From Hyphomicrobiaceae bacterium (GTDB taxonomy: Bacteria > Pseudomonadota > Alphaproteobacteria > Rhizobiales > Hyphomicrobiaceae), in assembly GCA_025359005.1 (NCBI GenBank), contig JANYHP010000119.1, positions 1-5,382 of the forward strand: DNA of 5,382 bases, written 5' to 3'. The notes beneath the pieces are model-generated. The model searched no databases. It was not told where the DNA came from and saw nothing but the letters and a program-made list of their open reading frames with translations. Position 1 is the first letter of the stretch; every line of letters begins with the position of its first letter. Below, in pieces: positions 1 to 4,069 of the stretch. Both the position numbers and the translations under genes were made by a program.

Positions 1-233
1 GTCTTGCCGGGCTGGTTTTCTGGCAGACGCTGCGGGTCATACGAACCGCCGACGACGAGTATATGCGGCGCTCATGCGCGATCCTCGCGGTGGCTGTAAC
101 GGCTCAAATCGGGCTCGGCATCTGGACGCTGCTGGCACACGTGCCGCTGCCGCTGGCGCTCGGTCATCAAGCGACAGCGATGCTGGTCTTGGCTGCAGCA
201 GTCTGGCATCTTCATGCACTGACACGACACTGA
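1..233 (+). CDS. ctaA: Heme A synthase (CtaA/COX15 family), C-terminal part only
   Basis: Heme A synthase oxidises the C8 methyl of heme O to a formyl group, making heme A for aa3-type cytochrome oxidases; it is a polytopic inner-membrane enzyme. Only the last 76 residues are in the window, read from base 3 to the TGA at 231-233. Two hydrophobic helices are visible, at about residues 25-46 (with QIGLGIWTLLAHVPLPLA just after) and 55-72. The motif LALGHQATAM, with its HQ pair (H55 of the fragment), matches the late heme-ligand histidine region of CtaA/COX15 proteins, and the tail AAAVWHLHAL resembles alphaproteobacterial members. The HAD hydrolase gene begins 35 nt downstream on the same strand, so co-transcription is possible. 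I am fairly sure of the family; the alphaproteobacterial flavour is an impression. The symbol follows bacterial usage; cox15 would be equivalent. Confidence 0.85.
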   Translation, partial: LAGLVFWQTLRVIRTADDEYMRRSCAILAVAVTAQIGLGIWTLLAHVPLPLALGHQATAMLVLAAAVWHLHALTRH

Positions 234-257
234 GAACGCCGCGCCACGCGATGCGCC

Positions 258-261
258 GGAG
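258..261 (+). promoter_or_regulatory. Ribosome binding site deciding the start of the HAD hydrolase
   Basis: GGAG lies 7 nt before the ATG at 269. The alternative in-frame ATG at 251 has no purine-rich stretch in front of it, and still earlier in-frame starts would run into the heme A synthase gene. Confidence 0.6.
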
Positions 262-268
262 CCGAGCG

Positions 269-964
269 ATGCCAACGACCCACCTCGTCTTCGATCTGGA
301 CGATACGCTCTACCCAGAACGTGACTATGCGATCGGTGGCTTCAAAGCAGCCGCCGCCTGGGCGTGCGCCGAACTCGGCGTTAGCGTGGATGTCGATGCG
401 ATGACCGCGTTGCTGGATGACGGGCATCTCGGCCAATTGTTCCCCAAAGTGCTGCGTGCCGCCAGGCCCGATCACAGCGCTGACGACTTGAGGGCCTTTA
501 TCCGCGCCTATGGACAACACACGCCTTCGCTCTTCTTGTTTGCCGACGCGGCAGATGCGCTCGATCACTGGCAACCGCGCGTCAACCTTGGACTCATCAC
601 TGACGGCCACGCGCCAACGCAGCAATCCAAGATCAATGCCCTGGCGCTCGCGCCACGCTTCCGCAAGATTGTCCTGACGGGCGCCCTGGGACCGGATCGC
701 GCCTTCCACAAACCGCATCCGCACGCGTTTGAAATCATGCAGGCGACCCTCACCAAGGTCGGCGCCGGGGACCGTTTCGTCTATGTCGGCGACAATCTCG
801 CGAAGGATTTCATTGCCCCAAACACGCTTGGCTGGACGAGCGTCCACATCGATCGACCCGCCCATCGGCATCACCGCATTCACAAGCACACGCAAGCAGC
901 AGCGGGCGGGGCGCCGCACGAAACGGTCTCAAGTCTGGCCGAACTGATCACGCTGCTGGACTGA
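269..964 (+). CDS. HAD-superfamily phosphohydrolase (pyrimidine 5'-nucleotidase/YjjG-like)
   Basis: A 231-residue cytosolic HAD hydrolase, expected to remove phosphate from a small phosphorylated metabolite through an aspartyl-phosphate intermediate with Mg2+. All four motifs are present: FDLDDTLY (nucleophile D9, acid/base D11), LITDGH with T111, the motif III lysine in FHKPHPHAFE (K148), and YVGDNLAKDF (D175, with D180). The residues between motifs I and II (about 20-95) form a helical cap of C1 type, as in nucleotidases and phosphoglycolate-phosphatase-like enzymes. Length fits the family. ATG 269 is chosen because it has GGAG 7 nt upstream and places FDLDDT near the N terminus; ATG 251 would add MRRSRA. 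The C-terminal part is unusually rich in histidine (six between residues 193 and 207). The real substrate cannot be told from sequence; nucleotide monophosphates or sugar phosphates are both possible. It lies downstream of heme A synthase and converges with the secreted-protein gene. Confidence 0.85.
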   Translation: MPTTHLVFDLDDTLYPERDYAIGGFKAAAAWACAELGVSVDVDAMTALLDDGHLGQLFPKVLRAARPDHSADDLRAFIRAYGQHTPSLFLFADAADALDHWQPRVNLGLITDGHAPTQQSKINALALAPRFRKIVLTGALGPDRAFHKPHPHAFEIMQATLTKVGAGDRFVYVGDNLAKDFIAPNTLGWTSVHIDRPAHRHHRIHKHTQAAAGGAPHETVSSLAELITLLD

Positions 965-967
965 CCG

Positions 968-1546
968 TTATTTGCACTGAACACCGGCGATGGCCGTGCG
1001 GAAGCGCCGGGCCATCTCGTCCACCAGTTCGTCGAACACACCCGCCTTCGCAGTCGGATAGGTGACCGTCCAGACATCGAGACGGCGGCCTTCACAACTG
1101 AAATGCACGCGCTCGTAAAAAGTCGTCGTGCCGCGTGTGCCGGAAAGAACGTACCAGGTGGCTGCAATCCGATTGTATTCGAGGTTCGCATCCTTGTAGC
1201 TGGCAGCGATCGCCCGGCTGCGCAAAGCTGAGACTGACGCATTGTCGAGATTTGGAAACGTGGCGACCTGAAGCGCGGCGCTGCCATCGGCGCTGGTGAA
1301 AATGCGTCCTGCGCGTTCTGCCGTCCGATCGCGCAACGCGTCTGTCGGATCGCCGCCGGCGACCGGAAAGACGTCGGCAGGATATTGGAATATAAGTCCG
1401 GCGCGCTCGCCCTGGTAGGTGGTCCAGCGCGTCGCATCCGAAGCAGCGTTGGCGCTGCCGGACGTAAGGATCGGGTAAAGGAGCGCCGGCAGGGCAAGGC
1501 CGAGGCACCGGAGCGCACAAAGCAGATTTGATGCCATGACATCCAT
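968..1546 (-). CDS. Small secreted hypothetical protein with Sec signal peptide
   Basis: I do not recognise a named family; the 192-residue protein resembles short periplasmic hypothetical proteins common in Hyphomicrobiales. An N-terminal hydrophobic stretch (about residues 8-28) is followed by SANA, giving a likely signal peptidase I cut after A34. The mature part starts with a WTTYQGERAGLIFQYPADVF segment typical of such proteins, then a mixed alpha/beta domain, and ends in GVQCK. It has two cysteines, C151 and C191, which could form a disulphide in the periplasm. The start is not settled: ATG at 1546 gives MDVMASN, ATG at 1537 gives MASN and a more usual signal peptide, and ATG at 1573 adds nine residues; none has a strong ribosome site. 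Longer extensions would overlap the AlkA-type gene and carry no signal-like sequence. It is divergent from that gene and convergent with the HAD gene, so it is probably its own transcription unit. Confidence 0.75.
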   Translation of the reverse strand: MDVMASNLLCALRCLGLALPALLYPILTSGSANAASDATRWTTYQGERAGLIFQYPADVFPVAGGDPTDALRDRTAERAGRIFTSADGSAALQVATFPNLDNASVSALRSRAIAASYKDANLEYNRIAATWYVLSGTRGTTTFYERVHFSCEGRRLDVWTVTYPTAKAGVFDELVDEMARRFRTAIAGVQCK

Positions 1547-1594
1547 CGTCCAGGCATGCGATATTGACTGCATGCAACCAGTCCACTCTTCGGT
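1547..1594. promoter_or_regulatory. Short divergent control region with paired GCATGC palindromes
   Basis: This 48-nt gap must hold, or overlap, the promoters of the secreted protein and the AlkA-type gene. It contains GCATGC at 1554-1559 and TGCATGCA (8-bp palindrome) at 1569-1576, with centres 16 bp apart. A -35-like TTGACT sits between them at 1564-1569 on the plus strand, but no good -10 follows at normal spacing. The palindromes are seen; an operator role is inference. Confidence 0.25.
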
Positions 1595-2296
1595 ATGAAC
1601 GCGTCGAGGTCGCCCTTGAAGAAGCCCCGGACGGCCAAGCCGCGTGCCACAGCTATAGCCTGTATCGAGACGGACGAGCACGTCAAAACCGGTGTCGGTG
1701 CACTGCGTCGCAAATGCCAGCACATGCGCAAGGCACATGATATTGCCGGTGATCCGCCCTTGCGCCGCCGTATCGGCGGGTTCGAGGGCTTGGTGCGGAT
1801 TGTCAATGGGCAACAAGTGTCGGTGGCGAGCGCTGCGGCCATATTCGCCCGTGTCGAAGCGACCATCAAGCCACTGACGGCCCGGAGGCTACTGGCCGCA
1901 TCCGACGAGACGCTGCGGGGCTGCGGCCTTTCCAGGCCGAAGATCAGGACCCTGCGTGCTGTCTCGGAAGCGGTGGAAAGCGGGCTCGTTCTGGACTCTC
2001 TGGCCGGCATCGCGCCTGCGGAGGCAGCCGCCAAGTTGACCGCGATATCTGGCATCGGCCCGTGGACGGCGGACATCTATCTCATGCTCTGCCTCGGGCA
2101 GGCCGACACTTTCGCCCCTGGCGATCTTGCATTGCAAATTGCGGCACAAATGCTGATGAACCTCGAAACGCGCCCGACGGCGAAGGAAATGGCAATTATC
2201 GCCGAGCGCTGGCAACCCTGGCGCGCCGTGGCGGCCCGATTGCTATGGGCCTATTATGCCGAGACCAAAAAGCAGGGCGTGGGGGTGCCAGTGTAG
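1595..2296 (+). CDS. DNA-3-methyladenine glycosylase II (AlkA-type, HhH-GPD superfamily)
   Basis: This enzyme removes alkylated bases such as 3-methyladenine from DNA by cleaving the N-glycosidic bond, starting base excision repair in the cytosol. Visible features of the 233-residue protein: the family segment GLVRIVNGQQVSVASAAAIF (about 66-83), the helix-hairpin-helix AISGIGPWTAD (150-160), and the catalytic Asp in FAPGDLALQ (D177), matching AlkA Asp238. The RWQPWRAVAARLLWAYY segment (205-221) corresponds to the E. coli AlkA RWKPWRSYA region. The protein is shorter than E. coli AlkA (282 residues) because the N-terminal domain is absent or reduced, as in many proteobacterial homologues. The ATG at 1595 has no ribosome site; an in-frame TTG at 1616 has GAGGT ending 5 nt upstream and would drop seven residues without touching conserved sequence, so it is a serious alternative. 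It runs divergently from the secreted protein. Confidence 0.9.
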   Translation: MNASRSPLKKPRTAKPRATAIACIETDEHVKTGVGALRRKCQHMRKAHDIAGDPPLRRRIGGFEGLVRIVNGQQVSVASAAAIFARVEATIKPLTARRLLAASDETLRGCGLSRPKIRTLRAVSEAVESGLVLDSLAGIAPAEAAAKLTAISGIGPWTADIYLMLCLGQADTFAPGDLALQIAAQMLMNLETRPTAKEMAIIAERWQPWRAVAARLLWAYYAETKKQGVGVPV

Positions 2297-2330
2297 GGAA
2301 AACGCGGCCACTGGACCCTATCCTCGCGCC

Positions 2331-2360
2331 ATCATCACGCGGACACACGGATCATCACGC
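2331..2360. repeat. Direct repeat ATCATCACGC, two copies 20 bp apart
   Basis: The two 10-bp copies are identical, and their 20-bp period equals about two turns of B-DNA, so a regulator could bind both on the same DNA face. Bases just outside the repeats do not match. The role is inference; chance is possible. Confidence 0.35.
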
Positions 2361-2459
2361 TAAATTCGAAAAGTTCGACAGCGCACCCGGCGGCCATTTC
2401 GCGTATAGTCCCGGGCGGGTGGCCACGGCATTGCCATGAGGTCCGACCACAGTCGCAAG

Positions 2460-2466
2460 AGGAGGT
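2460..2466 (+). promoter_or_regulatory. Strong Shine-Dalgarno AGGAGGT of the membrane protein
   Basis: AGGAGGT ends 5 nt before the ATG at 2472. This decides between that ATG and the in-frame ATG at 2436, which would add MRSDHSRKRRSP and has no comparable ribosome site. It is the best ribosome site in the window and suggests efficient translation. Confidence 0.8.
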
Positions 2467-2471
2467 CTCCA

Positions 2472-2879
2472 ATGAACTCATATCCGACTTCGAGCACGAC
2501 TGTGCGCCCATCGCCATTCATCGTGCTGTTCCTCGGCAAAGTCGCGCTGCTGTTCACGACGATCGTCGTGGTCTGGGCGCTCTATGCCTATCTGCATGCC
2601 TATCGGTTGGAATGGCTCGGGTGGTTCTATGCCCACCTCACGCCGCTGACCAACGGGCTATATGGGGTGGTTGAAGCCCTTTTTTCCGGCGACACGCGCT
2701 ACAAGATCCGCGCGGCCATCACCGATGATCTCGGACAGCGGTCGCTGTTCCTGCTGTTGCTCACGGCGGTTGTCGAGTTGACGCTCTATTGCCTGTTCAA
2801 GCTCGCCAAGGCCGTTATCGCGACGCTGCTCGCGGGCCGGCGTCAGCCACCACGGGTCGGCAATCTGGTGCGGCGCTGA
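2472..2879 (+). CDS. Conserved-type two-helix membrane protein, function unknown
   Basis: I do not recognise this 135-residue protein. It has a short polar N terminus, a first hydrophobic helix at about 16-40 (FIVLFLGKVALLFTTIVVVW), and an aromatic-rich linker (about 41-66) with WLGWFYAHLTP. A polar segment (FSGDTRYKIRAAITDDLGQR, about 71-90) follows, then a second long hydrophobic helix (91-120) and a basic tail rich in arginine (AGRRQPPRVGNLVRR). The arginine-rich C terminus suggests that end is cytosolic by the positive-inside rule, placing the N terminus there too and the middle region outside. No cysteine pair, metal motif or enzyme motif is visible. It follows the glycosylase by 175 nt, so it is probably transcribed on its own. 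The protein coding is well supported by the ribosome site, the codon bias and the hydrophobic pattern. Confidence 0.75.
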   Translation: MNSYPTSSTTVRPSPFIVLFLGKVALLFTTIVVVWALYAYLHAYRLEWLGWFYAHLTPLTNGLYGVVEALFSGDTRYKIRAAITDDLGQRSLFLLLLTAVVELTLYCLFKLAKAVIATLLAGRRQPPRVGNLVRR

Positions 2880-2882
2880 CGC
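2840..2882. terminator. Stem-loop over the stop codon at a convergent gene end
   Basis: GCGTCAGC (2840-2847) pairs perfectly with GCTGACGC (2875-2882). Inside it CACCA (2848-2852) pairs with TGGTG (2866-2870), leaving a 4-nt bulge (CGGC) and a 13-nt loop. It covers the TGA of the membrane protein and lies 9 nt from the stop codon of the convergent dioxygenase gene. No T run follows on either strand, so it may be a 3'-end structure that stabilises or pauses rather than an intrinsic terminator. Confidence 0.35.
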
Positions 2883-2891
2883 TTGCAGCGA

Positions 2892-3944
2892 TCAGGCGTT
2901 GCCCCGGTCTTCGCGCCAGATACCGAGCTTGTCCTGCACGGCGCGATCGGAGAAACTGAATAGCACAGCGTCGCCATCGACCTCGTGCACGACAGGCTTC
3001 CAACTCGGCACAACGAATACGTCGCGTGGCCCCCATTCCAGCACGGTTTCGCCCACACGCGTGCGACCGGTGCCTTCCACAGCGGTGAACACCGTCGCAT
3101 CCGTCGAGCGATAGCGGCTGCTCTTGAAGCCCTTCGGCAGCAACTGGAGGCATGCCGCAATCGTCGGCATGGCGAAGTCGCCGTTGGTGGGGTTTACATA
3201 GCGCATCTTGATGCCGTGGCAAGCATCCCAGGCTTGCGATTTGCGCATCTGCTCCAATGCTTCGCGCGACCGCGCGTAGGGGTAATTGAAGATCGGCGAC
3301 GTCGTCGCGCCGCGCTTCTGGTCCACGGGAAGCATATTGGCGCCGAAGCGGGCGAGTGCATCCCCCTCCGGACGGTTGATCGGCTGCTCGTCTTCGGGCA
3401 AGTGCTCCAGGAATGACGCGTCGAGGAATTGTATCAGCGGGATATCGAGGCCATCGAGCCAGAACATGGGGTCCGGCGAGGCATTTCCGTGATCGTGCCA
3501 AGCGCCGGATGGCGTGATGATGAAATCGCCCACCTCCATGCGTGTGCGTTCGCCGTTAACGGCTGTGTAGGCACCCGAGCCCTCGAGGACGAACCGCAAG
3601 GCCGACTGCGAATGCCTGTGCGATGGCGCGACCTCATGGGGGAGTACCATTTGCACGCCGGCGTAAAGCGAGGTCGTGACTTTCGATTGACCGCGCAGTC
3701 CGGGATTTTCGAACACGAGAACGCGCCGCTCGGCTTCCTTGGCGGTGATCAACCCGCCCGCCTCGATCATCGCCGCGCGCACGGCGTTGTAGTGCCAGAC
3801 ATAGGGGACGCAAGCGCTGGCCGGCTCCGGCGTTACGAGATTTGCCAGATTGTTCCAGAGGGCCGAAATATTCGCCTTGTCAATTTTGCCGTAGAAGGCG
3901 CGGCGCGCGGCCGTGTCGACAGGGGCGGTGGATTGTGGGGGCAT
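2892..3944 (-). CDS. Gentisate 1,2-dioxygenase-type bicupin ring-cleaving dioxygenase
   Basis: Enzymes of this cytosolic Fe(II) family split gentisate between C1 and C2 with O2 to give maleylpyruvate; relatives act on salicylate or 1-hydroxy-2-naphthoate. The 350-residue length is normal. The first cupin (about 95-165) carries the iron ligands H109 and H111 in APSHRHSQSALRF and H150 in WHDHGN. From memory of the P. salicylatoxidans salicylate dioxygenase, spacing matches its H119/H121/H160, and R73, R117, H152 and D164 fall on its R83, R127, H162 and D174. Y94 replaces its W104, which fits gentisate better than salicylate. The second cupin (about 262-335) has YRSTDATV where a metal site would read HRHTGSTV, so it is probably structural. 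GGAG lies 6 nt before the ATG at 3944. The gene is divergent from the TcuA-like gene. No maleylpyruvate isomerase or fumarylpyruvate hydrolase is in the window, so the pathway is inferred; no symbol is given because the exact substrate is open. Confidence 0.88.
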   Translation of the reverse strand: MPPQSTAPVDTAARRAFYGKIDKANISALWNNLANLVTPEPASACVPYVWHYNAVRAAMIEAGGLITAKEAERRVLVFENPGLRGQSKVTTSLYAGVQMVLPHEVAPSHRHSQSALRFVLEGSGAYTAVNGERTRMEVGDFIITPSGAWHDHGNASPDPMFWLDGLDIPLIQFLDASFLEHLPEDEQPINRPEGDALARFGANMLPVDQKRGATTSPIFNYPYARSREALEQMRKSQAWDACHGIKMRYVNPTNGDFAMPTIAACLQLLPKGFKSSRYRSTDATVFTAVEGTGRTRVGETVLEWGPRDVFVVPSWKPVVHEVDGDAVLFSFSDRAVQDKLGIWREDRGNA

Positions 3945-3950
3945 TGGGGG

Positions 3951-3954
3951 CTCC
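3951..3954 (-). promoter_or_regulatory. Ribosome binding site of the dioxygenase
   Basis: On the minus strand GGAG is followed by 6 nt and the ATG at 3944, supporting this start. Confidence 0.6.
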
Positions 3955-3967
3955 GCGCGCAGACACT

Positions 3968-3982
3968 GGCACGTGCCGGCAC
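3968..3982. promoter_or_regulatory. Operator-like overlapping palindromes GGCACGTGCCGGCAC
   Basis: Two perfect 10-bp palindromes share their middle: GGCACGTGCC (3968-3977) and GTGCCGGCAC (3973-3982), giving three alternating GGCAC/GTGCC units in 15 bp. The site is just upstream of the plus-strand TTGACC box and within the expected leader of the dioxygenase transcript, a good place for a regulator of both genes. A further GTGCCGGC is at 4016-4023. A regulator gene is not in the window, so the role is inferred. Confidence 0.4.
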
Positions 3983-3989
3983 TCGCACG

Positions 3990-4018
3990 TTGACCATTTG
4001 TTCGAAAGACACTAGGTG
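3990..4018 (+). promoter_or_regulatory. Possible weak promoter of the TcuA-like gene
   Basis: TTGACC (3990-3995, one mismatch to the sigma-70 -35) is followed after 17 nt by TAGGTG (4013-4018), a poor -10. A promoter this weak would suit activator-dependent expression. It would put the transcript start about 45 nt before the GTG at 4070. Confidence 0.2.
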
Positions 4019-4038
4019 CCGGCGAAAGCGCCTGTCAA
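4009..4038 (-). promoter_or_regulatory. Possible sigma-70 promoter of the dioxygenase gene
   Basis: On the minus strand a perfect TTGACA (bases 4038-4033) is followed after 18 nt by TAGTGT (4014-4009), which matches TATAAT at three positions. The expected start near 4002 gives a leader of roughly 58 nt that contains the palindromes at 3968-3982, so a protein bound there could block transcription. It overlaps the plus-strand promoter candidate. Confidence 0.35.
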
Positions 4039-4051
4039 TCAAGACCTGCGC

Positions 4052-4057
4052 AGAGGA
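4052..4057 (+). promoter_or_regulatory. Likely ribosome site of the TcuA-like gene
   Basis: AGAGGA is the only purine-rich stretch before the conserved N terminus. Its 12-nt distance to GTG 4070 is longer than usual, so it supports but does not prove that start. Confidence 0.35.
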
Positions 4058-4069
4058 CGCCCGCCGCCT

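Larger units (their letters stand above)
2297..2471. other. Intergenic region with 10-bp direct repeat and possible promoter
   Basis: This 175-nt gap between the glycosylase and the membrane-protein gene has no coding signal in any frame. It contains two exact copies of ATCATCACGC at 2331-2340 and 2351-2360, a small inverted repeat TCGAA-AAG-TTCGA at 2366-2378, and a -10-like TATAGT at 2404-2409. No convincing -35 box lies 16-18 nt before TATAGT, so that promoter call is weak. No rho-independent terminator with a T run is seen after the glycosylase stop. Confidence 0.4.

Noticed and set aside
74..268. Extension of the HAD hydrolase to the ATG at 74
   Set aside because: It overlaps the heme A synthase frame, whose translation there is clearly that family, and adds non-conserved residues before the catalytic FDLDDT.
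212..919. A 235-codon minus-strand frame opposite the HAD hydrolase
   Set aside because: It is a shadow frame; the plus strand carries all four HAD motifs in order.
1547..1816. N-terminal extension of the secreted protein up to base 1816
   Set aside because: It would overlap the start of the AlkA-type gene by over 200 bases and bury the signal peptide inside the protein.
880..2076. A 398-codon open frame on the minus strand
   Set aside because: It lies antisense to the glycosylase and out of frame with the secreted protein, and its translation shows low-complexity Arg/Ser/Pro-rich sequence without motifs.
2366..2378. Inverted repeat TCGAA-AAG-TTCGA as a terminator
   Set aside because: Five A/T-rich base pairs with a 3-nt loop and no T run are too weak to call.
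2404..2409. TATAGT as a sigma-70 promoter of the membrane protein
   Set aside because: No acceptable -35 lies 16-18 nt upstream; the nearest TTCGAC is 24 nt away. It is kept only as a note in the intergenic entry.
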